Of a stretch of DNA of 64,000 nt, positions 51,631-60,955 are shown piece by piece. The stretch's first letter is position 1. The number at the start of each line of letters is the position of its first letter. The notes beneath the pieces were generated by a model. The model did no database searches. It was not told the origin of the DNA and worked only from the letters and a program-made list of their open reading frames with translations. Source of the DNA: an uncultured Lachnospiraceae bacterium. Lineage in GTDB: Bacteria > Bacillota > Clostridia > Lachnospirales > Lachnospiraceae. Made by a program: the position numbers and the translations under genes. The stretch is taken from the NCBI GenBank assembly GCA_910577675.1, contig CAJTOR010000006.1, positions 39,722 through 103,721 on the forward strand, given 5' to 3'.

Positions 51631-54579
51631 TCACATTAACGGGGCAATTTCGGGCATTAACCCATCCTTAAATTCCTCGATCATCAATCTCCTGAACTTT
51701 GGTTTACTCAAAGCGTCCTGATGTTCTTGCCTGTAGGCTGCATAATCCGCACTGTCCTTTAATTTATTCTCATTTGCAAGTTCCCCGTTCCTGAAATGGA
51801 ATGCTTCATACCTGACATCCTCAAATTTCAGATACCATTTTAAAGCAAATTTCCTGATTTCTTCATCTATAGCAGAAGAACGCTTCTCATTGATAAAATC
51901 ATAGATATCCTGCCCAAAAAGTATGTTCCTGTCCTTTTCAATCTCCTCCACAGCCCGCGAAAGCAATGCACTCAGTTTCGGATTATCCCCCGCAAATACC
52001 GCGATTATCTCTTTTATCTCCTCTAGTCTGGCTACCTTTTTTGCTTCATTTTTTGACGAATTCATAAATTCCTGAAATTCCCGCAATAATTCTACTATAT
52101 ATTCATAATCAATTTTTAACTTGCTATAGGCAACCAAATCATAATCGTCCCATATCGGGTCTTCTTCCGCACCCGGATTATCATCTGGCTGCCTAAGTTC
52201 CTCCATCACATTTTTATACATTGCCGCATAGTTTTCATATTCCTCTTCGGAAAATCCGAATTCATCAAGCATCTTTGGTTTATATACCGTAAATGATTTT
52301 AAATGTGCAAAATCGTGATCCAGGGCTCTGAAAAGTTTAACATACAGCTTTTTTTGCTTCCTTGACATGCCCGCGATATCCTTGGGAGAGCGGGCGAGAT
52401 TTCGGATTTCTTTAAGGGAAATAAAAAAGGAAGTTTTCACATCATCCCAATCCTCCGCAATGGGATTTCCCTCCCCGTTACGCGAGTACATCCGGATTGC
52501 GTTATTGATTGCAGCCTTATATTCGTTCGGAGCCTGGAATGTTACAATATGCCCATACTGTTTATAGTCGTCAAACAATCTATTTGTGCGGGAAAATGCC
52601 TGGATAATATTCTGCGGGGACATGGGCTTCCTATCCATATACAAAGTGGAAAGACACGGCGCATCAAACCCGGTCAACAGCCTGTCAACAACAATAACCA
52701 AATCAAGCTGCTGACTCCGATCCCTATATTTTGTTCCTTTTCTTGCCAGGCGTTCATTGAGATTATTGTTATAAGCGCCAATCTCTTCTATTTTATAGCT
52801 GCATCCAAACATTTCCTTATAATCTTCCAGTGATTCTTTCATTTTTGCCTGGTTGACCATGGAGGATTCCTGGTTTTCTGACAGAGAGTAGGTGATGGCA
52901 AACTTAGGGAAGTCCGGGAGGGCTTTATGTACACTATCACAGATCTTTAATTCATCCTTTCCCTCTTTCACCCTCTTTAACAAATCATAATACTTCTGTG
53001 CCTTTGGAATTGAACTGGTTGTAAGTATCGCCTCAAACGTTTTTCCCCTGCCCAAGTTCATACCAAATTTACTATATGACTGGTTTAAGATAACATCCAA
53101 AACTTTCCGCATATGGGTTTCAGAATTATAAGTTTTCTCAGCATCTTCGGCACTTAAATCTTTCGCCCCGAGATTCTCGACCATAAATTCCAAAACTGCT
53201 TTATCATGAATTGCTTCTTTTATGGTGTAATTATGCAGGCATTCCCCATACAATTGTTTTGTTGTCCGGGGCAGATCCCCCTTCTTTTCATAGCTGTTTT
53301 CCTCAAAAATAGGTGTCCCTGTAAAACCGTACCATAATGAATTGGTGAAAAATTTCTCAAGTTCCCTCTTAGCCTGGGGCATTAAAACCCTGTGGCATTC
53401 ATCAACAACAAAGGCAACTTTCAACGATTTAATCTTATTGTAGTCGCTGCTTCCTTCTTTTAGCCTCCGATTCACCATAATCTGCATTTTCTGTCTGGTT
53501 GTTACAATCATCTGGCGTTTACCATCTTTCATTTTCTTAATAAGGGAATCAACATATTCTGTATCATCCACATCGATGGTATCGTTCTGCGCATAGGACT
53601 TAAAATCCAATCCGGTCTGCCGATCCAGATCCTTTCTGTCAATCAGAAATACTGTTTTCTCGATTGACGGAATATCCATCAGCAAATTCCTGGTAGCCTT
53701 ATAAGAAGTCATTGTTTTCCCGGAACCTGTTGTATGCCAAATATATCCGGATTCTCCCCTTTTTGAAGCCGCCCTCATCGCCCTGATCGCATGAATCTGA
53801 TATGGGCGCAATATCAAAAGTTTCCTTTTATCATTGTCAAGAACGGTGTATTTCGTAACCATCTCATGCGCCATTGGTATCTTTAGAACTTCTTTAGCAA
53901 ATTCAATATAATCACAAACCGGTTGATTTTCCTTATCAAGCCACCCTGTAATAAATTGGTGTTTTAATTCCGTATCTTTTGCAGCGGAAAAATATTTCGT
54001 ATCAACAGCATTGCTTACAACAAACATCTGGACATTTGAAAATAAGCCACGGAATTTCCCTTCCGCAATATATTTTTTTATCTGACGGTAAGCATCCATA
54101 TACGAATGTTCCTTATTTTTCAGTTCAATATGAATCATGGGAATCCCATTGATAAGGAGTGTTACATCAAAACGCCGGTTCCTGCTTCCTTCCATATCCT
54201 GCGACTTAAACGCCCGATATTGATTGATAACCTCATATACACTCGTACCGCCAACCACATGCTCGTTATTCAGTACAACAAGATGCAGCGCTTCATTCCC
54301 TCGCTGGATATGGACATATACCTTGCCACTTTCCCCAATCAGCCATTTCCCGGCATCGTAAAACGAAGCGTGCGATACGTCATTCTTAATTTTTGAAAAT
54401 TCTGACTCACTTAGAGGAGTACCGTTTAGTACCGCCTTGTTATTCTGTTCAAGGATATATTTAAAATTATTCCACAGTTGGTCTTCTGTTCTGATATCGG
54501 GTCTGTAAGTCCATTTTGAATCATCACAGCAGAGCTGGTCGATCAATTTCTTTTCAATAACAGTTTCTAATTCTGCCAT
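51631..54579 (-). CDS. hsdR: Type I restriction enzyme, R subunit
   Basis: HsdR moves DNA and cleaves it when the target is unmethylated. The 982-residue protein has an N-terminal endonuclease domain with FDVTLLINGIPMIHIELKNK (Asp...Glu-x-Lys core near residue 140-155). The helicase motifs are GYIWHTTGSGKTMTS (Walker A near 290), FVVDECHRVL (DECH near 390) and IVVDRLLTGFDAPCLST near 610. A C-terminal helical domain binds HsdM. It follows hsdS by 3 bp and is the last gene of the operon. All motifs look intact. Confidence 0.95.
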   Translation of the reverse strand: MAELETVIEKKLIDQLCCDDSKWTYRPDIRTEDQLWNNFKYILEQNNKAVLNGTPLSESEFSKIKNDVSHASFYDAGKWLIGESGKVYVHIQRGNEALHLVVLNNEHVVGGTSVYEVINQYRAFKSQDMEGSRNRRFDVTLLINGIPMIHIELKNKEHSYMDAYRQIKKYIAEGKFRGLFSNVQMFVVSNAVDTKYFSAAKDTELKHQFITGWLDKENQPVCDYIEFAKEVLKIPMAHEMVTKYTVLDNDKRKLLILRPYQIHAIRAMRAASKRGESGYIWHTTGSGKTMTSYKATRNLLMDIPSIEKTVFLIDRKDLDRQTGLDFKSYAQNDTIDVDDTEYVDSLIKKMKDGKRQMIVTTRQKMQIMVNRRLKEGSSDYNKIKSLKVAFVVDECHRVLMPQAKRELEKFFTNSLWYGFTGTPIFEENSYEKKGDLPRTTKQLYGECLHNYTIKEAIHDKAVLEFMVENLGAKDLSAEDAEKTYNSETHMRKVLDVILNQSYSKFGMNLGRGKTFEAILTTSSIPKAQKYYDLLKRVKEGKDELKICDSVHKALPDFPKFAITYSLSENQESSMVNQAKMKESLEDYKEMFGCSYKIEEIGAYNNNLNERLARKGTKYRDRSQQLDLVIVVDRLLTGFDAPCLSTLYMDRKPMSPQNIIQAFSRTNRLFDDYKQYGHIVTFQAPNEYKAAINNAIRMYSRNGEGNPIAEDWDDVKTSFFISLKEIRNLARSPKDIAGMSRKQKKLYVKLFRALDHDFAHLKSFTVYKPKMLDEFGFSEEEYENYAAMYKNVMEELRQPDDNPGAEEDPIWDDYDLVAYSKLKIDYEYIVELLREFQEFMNSSKNEAKKVARLEEIKEIIAVFAGDNPKLSALLSRAVEEIEKDRNILFGQDIYDFINEKRSSAIDEEIRKFALKWYLKFEDVRYEAFHFRNGELANENKLKDSADYAAYRQEHQDALSKPKFRRLMIEEFKDGLMPEIAPLM

Positions 54580-54582
54580 ATG

Positions 54583-55827
54583 TTATCCTTTCTGTGGGAA
54601 CATGTTTTGGAGCATAAATTTTTTGAGGTCTTTAAGCTCGTTACACTTTCGTTGGTGGAGGGTGATAAGGTGGTCGAGGTTGGTAAAAAATATTCCAATT
54701 TCGATTTGTTCCTCAATACATGGTATAGGAATGGGCATCTGAAAGAACACGGAATCCTTTATCGAAAACCGATCTGATCTTACTCCAGAATCACCATAAA
54801 AAATCATAAATGAATGCCAGCATGCACATTTAAAAAAGTATTCCAAATATGTTGCATCAATATCATGCGGACGAAACACAGTATATAAGGGTGACATCAC
54901 GCCTGTTCTACCTAGCTTATTACGATTTATCGGTCCAACTGGAGCAGAAACAGAAATGCGAGGATTATAAACAAAATCGTCATTTCTTATAATATAATAG
55001 CCATCTAAACTACCCATTTTGGATATATCATGGTCAAAAAAATCTCTTTGACTAATTATCCCAAACTCTGCGGAATTTGTAAATGTTTCTATATATTGTA
55101 ATCCTATATTTTTCTCTGTAACCTTATCAGCAATCTCCCCCAACTTCTTCTGTTCCCAATCGCCAGTAAAACCCGCAAACCGAATCTCTGGGACTTTCTT
55201 ACCGTTTTGAGGAAATAATTTTTTCAGCATATATTTCTTTAATTCTTTTGTTTCATCACATTTTTTCTGATGTAAAATAATAAGATAATCAATTTTTTCA
55301 AAACACTTTACAATTTTATTCTGCTCAATGATTCCCGGAAAAATAACATCACCCTTTAATGCATTTACAGCAGATACTTTCATATCATTTTTTGCACCTT
55401 TATTTACCAGTGGATGCATATAATTATTCATTCGCGCATCCTGCTCAAAGTAAATCTGAACAAAATAAGGATCGGTCAATGCAGTAGGCTTATAAACAGC
55501 GTATAAAGTAGATACAATTCCTGCATTTCCTTTATTTGTTTTAATAATTCCATATGGATTAGATTTAAGTGGAGATTTTGTATATACAACATCCCCCGTT
55601 TCAACAACACCATAATTTATAACAGATTCTCCGGCAAATGACCGACCTTGAAATTCAATCTGATTTACTATTCCATAATCACCAGAAACCGATAGTACAT
55701 CCTCTTTGCCATATACTTTATCCCTGTTTTTTAATGTGGACACAGTTAAGTAAGCCGATAACCTCCTCCACTCCCACTCCTCCCCGAACCCTTTAAACCT
55801 AACCTTAGGTGTGTTTGACATTATCAC
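54583..55827 (-). CDS. hsdS: Type I restriction-modification specificity subunit
   Basis: HsdS sets the target sequence for both methylation and cleavage. The 414-residue protein has two target recognition domains (about 5-200 and 215-405), each starting with a typical FxGFxxxWEx motif (RFKGFGEEWEWRRL and RFAGFTGDWEQKKLGE) and ending in conserved helices (KCDETKELKKYML; KCNELKDLKKFML). The gene is AT-rich relative to neighbours, usual for recognition domains. The start overlaps the hsdM stop (ATGA). Only one hsdS is present, with no silent partner or inverted repeats for switching in the window. Confidence 0.93.
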   Translation of the reverse strand: MIMSNTPKVRFKGFGEEWEWRRLSAYLTVSTLKNRDKVYGKEDVLSVSGDYGIVNQIEFQGRSFAGESVINYGVVETGDVVYTKSPLKSNPYGIIKTNKGNAGIVSTLYAVYKPTALTDPYFVQIYFEQDARMNNYMHPLVNKGAKNDMKVSAVNALKGDVIFPGIIEQNKIVKCFEKIDYLIILHQKKCDETKELKKYMLKKLFPQNGKKVPEIRFAGFTGDWEQKKLGEIADKVTEKNIGLQYIETFTNSAEFGIISQRDFFDHDISKMGSLDGYYIIRNDDFVYNPRISVSAPVGPINRNKLGRTGVMSPLYTVFRPHDIDATYLEYFFKCACWHSFMIFYGDSGVRSDRFSIKDSVFFQMPIPIPCIEEQIEIGIFFTNLDHLITLHQRKCNELKDLKKFMLQNMFPQKG

Positions 55828-57419
55828 ACCTCCCTGAGAACACTAATAAACTCTTCAACTGCATCCTTCGTTTCAGAATCCGCAAAAGTTAGCTCCCCAA
55901 GCATTTCAAGCAAGGAAGCAGTCCCCGCTTTGATTGCCTGATCGGTTTCCCTTATACTGCAAGAAAGCTGTCTGATATCCACTTCCGGTTCTTCCTCGCT
56001 GGTATCGACATATCTTGGGATATTTAAATTATAATCATTTGCCTTGATTTCCTCAAAGGATGCAAGATAAGCTACTTTATCGACCGTCTTTCTGTCACTA
56101 TACAGTTTTAGTACCCGGTCAATATGTTCCTCGTTCATCACATTTTGCTTCTTTTCCTTATCATACAGTTTGGACGCATCAATAAATAATATATCACGCC
56201 CGTCCCTGTGCTTTTTTAATACTACGATACAGGTAGGGATGGAAGTATTATAAAACATATTGGAAGGAAGCCCGATCACGGCATAAACCGCCCCATTTTC
56301 AAGAAGAATTTCACGGATTGTCCCCTCCGCAGCGCCCCGGAACAAAACGCCGTGAGGAAGGACAATCGCCATTGTACCGGTCTGCTTTAAATGATAGAAT
56401 CCATGCAGCAGAAACGCATAATCCGCCTTTGATTTAGGCGCAAGCTTTCCGCCGTAGTCCATAAATCTTTCATCCTGTTTAAACCCTTCCGCGGCAGACC
56501 ATTGTGCCGAGTAGGGCGGATTCATTGTCACAACATCAAACTCGGTTTCCTCATCCGTTGGCCAGTCGGCATCGAGAGTATCCCCGTTGCGCAAATGCTG
56601 GTTTTCCGGCAAAACCCCATGCAGGAACATATTCATGCGCGCCAGGTTATAAGTCGATGGCATAAGCTCCTGCCCGTAATATTTTATATAATCCGGCTCT
56701 TTCGAATAATTCCTGCAGCTAAGCATAAGCGAAGCCGACCCCATGCACGGGTCGTATACCTGCAGCCCTTTTTTTCCTTCCTGACCGGATATGGCAATCC
56801 GGCAAAGAATCTGCGCCGGACCATGCGGCGTATAAAATTCCCCAGCCTTTTTCCCTGTTTCCGATGCAAATTGACCGATCAGGTACTCATATGCATTTCC
56901 CAGGACATCCCCCTTTGTATGGATTATATCCACCCCGCCAAGTACCTTGATTAATTCCGCTATTGTAGCACTCTGCTTCTGGTCACCGGTACCAAGCCGG
57001 TTTGAATATAAATCTACATCCGCAAACAAACCGTTAAATAACTCATCCGATTCTTCTATACGGTTAAAAGCTGCCTGTAATTTCTCCCGGATAAATGAAT
57101 TATTTTTTACTTCATTCAACATGCTGATATAAGTCATATCCGGATCAAGTATATAATGCTTTGATTCCTTTATCTCTGCCAGCAAATCTTTGGCATCCTC
57201 GGATTCCATCGCCTCTTCATATGCGCGCTGCGCCTCCTCAAGACTATCCGGCTCCGCATCCTCAAGAAGGTCATACACCTTTGCCAGATACGAATCCGAT
57301 AAATATTTATAAAAAACCAATCCCAAAAGGTACGTCTTGTATTCATTTGCATCCATCTTCCCCCTGAGTACATCCGCACCACTCCACAGTACCTGCAATA
57401 AATCTTTTCCTTCCGCCAT
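55824..57419 (-). CDS. hsdM: Type I restriction-modification DNA methyltransferase subunit
   Basis: HsdM is an N6-adenine methyltransferase subunit. The 531-residue protein has an HsdM N-terminal helical domain (about 5-150), the SAM-binding segment QVYDPCMGSASLML near residue 220, and the catalytic NPPYS motif near residue 303 (FDVVTMNPPYSAQW). A C-terminal helical tail contacts HsdS. The ATG at 57419 follows GGAGGAAG; upstream codons overlap the Uma2 gene and are not used. Uma2 lies 34 bp upstream and shares the promoter. Confidence 0.95.
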   Translation of the reverse strand: MAEGKDLLQVLWSGADVLRGKMDANEYKTYLLGLVFYKYLSDSYLAKVYDLLEDAEPDSLEEAQRAYEEAMESEDAKDLLAEIKESKHYILDPDMTYISMLNEVKNNSFIREKLQAAFNRIEESDELFNGLFADVDLYSNRLGTGDQKQSATIAELIKVLGGVDIIHTKGDVLGNAYEYLIGQFASETGKKAGEFYTPHGPAQILCRIAISGQEGKKGLQVYDPCMGSASLMLSCRNYSKEPDYIKYYGQELMPSTYNLARMNMFLHGVLPENQHLRNGDTLDADWPTDEETEFDVVTMNPPYSAQWSAAEGFKQDERFMDYGGKLAPKSKADYAFLLHGFYHLKQTGTMAIVLPHGVLFRGAAEGTIREILLENGAVYAVIGLPSNMFYNTSIPTCIVVLKKHRDGRDILFIDASKLYDKEKKQNVMNEEHIDRVLKLYSDRKTVDKVAYLASFEEIKANDYNLNIPRYVDTSEEEPEVDIRQLSCSIRETDQAIKAGTASLLEMLGELTFADSETKDAVEEFISVLREV

Positions 57420-57453
57420 AACTAATCTTCCTCCGTTTTGTTTATCAATGCCA

Positions 57454-57984
57454 TCATACACGAATAAAAAGCCCTTTATAAATTCCCACTGGTACTTCCT
57501 CCCCAAATAAATATTCCATCATAGTATCCTTCTCAAAATTATATACCACCACTCTTTTTTTCTCCGGGTCAACCACCCAATATTCCCTGACCCCTGCTGA
57601 GCGGTACTTAAAAAGTTTTCTAAAATAATCCATCTGACGGCTGCTTTGGGACACTACCTCTATCACCCAATCCGGCGCACCATGGCATCCCCTGTCATCA
57701 AGTTTTATTGGGTCGCAGATCACACAAAGGTCAGGCTCCACATAGGTTTTATCACTGTTATCCAGAAAGACAGCAAAGGGAGCAGGAAATACTTCGCACT
57801 TCCCTTTATTCTTTTTAATATAATCCTTTATTAGATAGTGCATTTCTGAAACCAGTCTTTGATGCCCCATACTGGGCGGTGCCATATAATAAATCACACC
57901 ATCAACCAACTCCGCCCGCTCTCCCTCCGGCAGGGCATAAATATCTTCCAACGAATAAATTTCTTCTTTCTTTAAAACGCCCAT
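57454..57984 (-). CDS. Uma2-family (DUF820) putative endonuclease
   Basis: A 176-residue protein of the Uma2 family, which has a PD-(D/E)xK nuclease-like fold. Visible landmarks are ERAELVDGVIYYMAPPS near residue 20, YVEPDLCVICDP near 85 (acidic catalytic position), PDWVIEVVSQSS near 110 (Glu-x-Val) and KLFKYRSAGVREYWVVDPEKK near 125. The family is common in cyanobacteria and scattered in Firmicutes; activity is rarely tested. It stands first in the hsd operon, sharing its promoter, so it may add to or guard the restriction system; this is inference. Confidence 0.82.
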   Translation of the reverse strand: MGVLKKEEIYSLEDIYALPEGERAELVDGVIYYMAPPSMGHQRLVSEMHYLIKDYIKKNKGKCEVFPAPFAVFLDNSDKTYVEPDLCVICDPIKLDDRGCHGAPDWVIEVVSQSSRQMDYFRKLFKYRSAGVREYWVVDPEKKRVVVYNFEKDTMMEYLFGEEVPVGIYKGLFIRV

Positions 57985-58028
57985 CCAACCCCCTCCTTCT
58001 TCTTCGTATCAAAGCAGACTTTTATAAA

Positions 58029-58057
58029 ATTATAATCTGTATTCCTCCCTTAGTCAA
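58029..58057 (-). promoter_or_regulatory. Promoter of the Uma2-hsdMSR operon
   Basis: TTGACT, 17 bases, TATAAT on the minus strand, about 45 bases before the Uma2 ATG. Confidence 0.8.
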
Positions 58058-58097
58058 GAAGATTAGTTAAACCTTAGCTTGTAAACGGGAGTATTAA

Positions 58098-58133
58098 ATA
58101 AAAGCGCATGGAATAGTATCCATGCGCTTTTAT
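58098..58133. terminator. Terminator between VOC fragment and Uma2 promoter
   Basis: A perfect 14-bp inverted repeat (58098-58111 with 58120-58133) with an 8-base loop and AT-rich ends, so it can stop transcription in either direction. Confidence 0.85.
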
Positions 58134-58160
58134 CATGCCCAACAGCATTTCGTACTTGCA

Positions 58161-58451
58161 TCAGTCTTCCTGTGTTTCTGAAAACCGCAGTAAATACCCG
58201 TCCGTGTCCTGTATCAGCACTTCCTTTTCTTCGTAGTGCTCCTTCCCGCACTGATATGAACTTGTAAAAACATCCCGGAACAATACTGCACCTTTTTCCT
58301 TGATATTATGCACAAATCCTTTGATATCTTCAATGTCTATCTGGAAATTAACCCCATTTCCAAACGGATATTTCAATTCGCCGACCGTCCAGTTCCCGTT
58401 GATCTCATCCAACATCAGTTGTGCTTCCCCTATGCCCCTTTCACACTTCAC
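58161..58451 (-). pseudogene. VOC-family (glyoxalase/bleomycin resistance-like) protein, N-terminally truncated
   Basis: The 96-residue product matches the C-terminal two-thirds of a VOC domain: GEAQLMLDE, then FQIDIEDIKGFVHNIKEKGAVLFRDV, and VLIQDTDGYLLRFSE with the late metal-site glutamate pattern. A full domain is about 120-130 residues; the first beta-alpha unit with the N-terminal metal histidine is absent. Translation could start at a GTG (58451), but no N-terminus is found upstream. Probably a remnant; a short functional form is less likely. Confidence 0.6.
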
Positions 58452-58486
58452 TGCGCCTCTTTGTTACTAAAAAAGAACCGGATAAA

Positions 58487-59242
58487 TCAACCTTTTTTCT
58501 GGTAAACTCTCACGTAATCCACCGCCATCTCATACGGCAGGTCTTCCTCGTGGATCTCGCCGCCCAAGCCCCCGCCTACCGCGATGTTTAAGATCAGATA
58601 AAACGGCTGGTCAAACGGCCACGCACTCTCCGTCCGGTCTTCCTCATCGTCCGTCCTCCGGTAAACACATGCGCTTTCTCCGTCCACAAAAAATTCGATT
58701 GCCCCGTCCGTCCACTCCATCCCGTAGGTATGGAATTCGGAACAGACATTTTCATATTCGCGGATGGTCGTGTACTGCTTTGTATCCTTCCTCGTGTGGT
58801 TGTGGCACTCGGAGTGCAGGGAAAACCAGATGCTGTTCTCCCTGCGTCCGATATGCTCCATAATATCGATCTCACCGCAGTGCGGCCACGGATTCCCGCG
58901 CTTTGAAGAATCCGGCATCATCCAGATGGCAGGCCAGGAACCGTGCCCCTTTGGAAGTTTTGCCCGGATCTCAAAATAACCATACTGCCATGAATGTTTC
59001 CCCGCCGTCGTGATGCGCCCGGAAGTGTAATTCCTTATGCCGCAGGTTTCCCTGCGCGCGGTAATATAAAGTTTCCCGTCCCGCACGCAGACATTGTTAA
59101 GCGAATCCGTGTATGCCTGCTGCTCGTTGTTCGCCCAGCGCTCACCGACCTCCAAACTCCAGTCCTTCTCACACGGGCTTCCATCACAGTCAAAATTTTC
59201 TTCCCAGACAAGCGTGTAGCCATCCAACCTATTTTCCTCCAT
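58487..59242 (-). CDS. GH16 family glycoside hydrolase (laminarinase-like)
   Basis: A beta-glucanase-type enzyme of 251 residues. The catalytic motif GEIDIMEHIG places the nucleophile at E124, aspartate D126 and acid/base E129 with the bulge spacing (E-x-D-x-x-E) of laminarinases rather than lichenases. WSLEVGERWANNEQQAYTD and YFEIRAKLPKGHGSWPAIWMMP are typical flanking segments. No signal peptide is present, so it seems to act inside the cell, which is unusual for GH16. The ATG at 59242 follows AGGAGG. It lies in a run GH94-GH30-GH16 on the same strand. Beta-1,3-glucan is the likely substrate class. Confidence 0.85.
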   Translation of the reverse strand: MEENRLDGYTLVWEENFDCDGSPCEKDWSLEVGERWANNEQQAYTDSLNNVCVRDGKLYITARRETCGIRNYTSGRITTAGKHSWQYGYFEIRAKLPKGHGSWPAIWMMPDSSKRGNPWPHCGEIDIMEHIGRRENSIWFSLHSECHNHTRKDTKQYTTIREYENVCSEFHTYGMEWTDGAIEFFVDGESACVYRRTDDEEDRTESAWPFDQPFYLILNIAVGGGLGGEIHEEDLPYEMAVDYVRVYQKKG

Positions 59243-59259
59243 GCCAAAAATTCCTCCTG

Positions 59260-59487
59260 TCACTCTCCTTGTAAAAGCTCCCTGCATTTATTTCCCGTTT
59301 TCGCTATACTTAAACCACTGCCATCCATATCTCTTGTTTTATTGTACAGCGAAAAATCCCCTTGCATATTCGCGATACTGCTTAAATAAAAATCTACCTG
59401 CCCGATGGGAAGAAAAACCTGAAAACTACTGTTATCTTCCTGCCAAATCGCCACAAATTCCCGATATGGCTTCCTGCTATTTTTCAT
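59260..59487 (-). CDS. Possible small protein between GH30 and GH16
   Basis: A 75-codon frame beginning MKNSRKPYREFVAIWQED starts inside the last codons of the GH30 gene and ends 17 bp before the GH16 ATG. It has an ordinary amino acid mix and fills the gap, but no ribosome site is visible beyond possible coupling, and I recognise no family. It could be a real coupled small gene or chance. Confidence 0.35.
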   Translation of the reverse strand: MKNSRKPYREFVAIWQEDNSSFQVFLPIGQVDFYLSSIANMQGDFSLYNKTRDMDGSGLSIAKTGNKCRELLQGE

Positions 59488-60811
59488 GCAGCACAGTCAA
59501 AATACTGTGTGCTTTCGCCACAAAGGAAATCCCTTCCTCGCCTTCGCGAAGCGACAGCCAGATATCCTCCCCCGTGCGGTTCATCAGCACGGTTACCCTG
59601 CTCCCATCCGGGTTTTCAAACGCTGCCGCCTCGATCTTGTCCGTAAATCTCGTGGTTGCAAGCCGCACTGCACCGCGGCGGATATAGCGCGAAAAATGCC
59701 CGATATAATAATACGAGAGACGCTTTTCCACCATCCCTTTTGTCGTATCGCACATCATCGGAGCCGCACAGTAATTTTTCACATGGTTCGGCCCGCCGAG
59801 CTCATCAAGCAGCAGGTTCCAGTCCAGATAACCGTTTGTCCCGGCAAGCAGGTTGCCGAGGATATCGTGCGCGTACATCTCCGCTTTCGCCACCTCGCTG
59901 CTGTCCGCAAAGCGGCTGTATTCCACACAGCCCTCGGTAAATATCAGCTCTTTGTCCGGGTACTTTTCCCTCACAAGGGAAACTGCCTCAAAATGATCGC
60001 CGCCGTACCAGTGGAATGCCACACCCGCCGTATACTTTGCGGCTTTTTCGTCGGAGAGTACACCATTTGCGCGCTCAAACAGGATTTCTTTGTTGTGGTC
60101 CCACACAAAAATCCGGACATCCGAGAGCCCCTCCCGCTCAAGGGTCGGTCCCAAATAATCGCGGACAAAAACCATTTCTTCCTCTGTTTCGTAGATACAG
60201 GAATCCCAGGTCTGCACCGCCATCGGCTCATTCTGTACGGTAATCATGGAAACCGGCACACCAGCCTTTTTGTATTCCTTTAAGAAGCGTGCGATATACT
60301 CCGCCCAGCGCGCGCGGTATTCTTCCTTTAATTTCCCACCGTGGTTCATCTCGCCGTTTGTCTTCATATAAGCCGGCGGGCTCCACGGGGAAGCGAGGAT
60401 CTCAATCTCCTCCCCGGCTGCGTCCTTCGCGCGGACAATCATCGGCAGGATGTATTTTTTATCGCGCCCGATATCAAATTTCTCAAAGGAGGCATCCGCC
60501 TCATCCTCATCGTAAGCATAATTCCCAAGCGCAAAATCACAACTGTTGATATGTGTGCGGCCAAGGTTATAGCGAAGCCCTTCCTGCCCGAAATATGCCT
60601 TTATCACTTCTTCCTGTACCGCTTCCGGCAGTCTTGTCAGGTTGTAGCCCGACGATTCGGTAAACGCCCCGCCGAAACCGCGGATTTTCTGGTAGCGGCA
60701 TTCCGGATAAACATTGATGACACGCATCATTTCCACGCGGTTTTCATAATCCGCCTTCTCCTGCCAGAAATTCTTGTTTTCATAATCCGTTTCAACTATT
60801 TTCCAAGCCAT
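59477..60811 (-). CDS. GH30 family glycoside hydrolase
   Basis: A 444-residue glycoside hydrolase related to glucosylceramidase. Landmarks are IRGFGGAFTESSGYNLTRL near residue 43, ASPWSPPAYMKTNGEM near 140, the acid/base glutamate E195 in VQNEPMAVQTWDS and the nucleophile E293 in FTEGCVEYSRF. A C-terminal beta-domain ends the chain. No signal peptide is seen, so it likely acts on imported sugars. Family members cut glucosylceramide, beta-1,6-glucan or xylan; the GH16 and GH94 neighbours favour a beta-glucan role. AGGTGG is the ribosome site. Confidence 0.87.
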   Translation of the reverse strand: MAWKIVETDYENKNFWQEKADYENRVEMMRVINVYPECRYQKIRGFGGAFTESSGYNLTRLPEAVQEEVIKAYFGQEGLRYNLGRTHINSCDFALGNYAYDEDEADASFEKFDIGRDKKYILPMIVRAKDAAGEEIEILASPWSPPAYMKTNGEMNHGGKLKEEYRARWAEYIARFLKEYKKAGVPVSMITVQNEPMAVQTWDSCIYETEEEMVFVRDYLGPTLEREGLSDVRIFVWDHNKEILFERANGVLSDEKAAKYTAGVAFHWYGGDHFEAVSLVREKYPDKELIFTEGCVEYSRFADSSEVAKAEMYAHDILGNLLAGTNGYLDWNLLLDELGGPNHVKNYCAAPMMCDTTKGMVEKRLSYYYIGHFSRYIRRGAVRLATTRFTDKIEAAAFENPDGSRVTVLMNRTGEDIWLSLREGEEGISFVAKAHSILTVLHEK

Positions 60812-60871
60812 AATCCTTTTCCACCTCCGATTTATTCTTGTCCGTTTTCATATCATCACAAAAAATCCTTC

Positions 60872-60908
60872 CGGGCGGGAGCACCCAAAGCTCGCCTTCT
60901 CCCGCCCG
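60872..60908 (-). terminator. Hairpin between GH94 and GH30 genes
   Basis: CGGGCGGGAG pairs with CTCCCGCCCG (10 bp) around a 17-base loop; on the minus strand GGAAGGATTTTTTG follows. The T run is offset by six bases, so it may attenuate rather than fully end transcription. Confidence 0.6.
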
Positions 60909-60955
60909 ATTCAAAGGAATATCCCTATCTTAGAAACGGGGACTACTTTGATCGG

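Noticed and set aside
54583..55827. Phase-variable hsdS
   Set aside because: No second hsdS, recombinase or inverted repeats of the recognition domains exist in the window.
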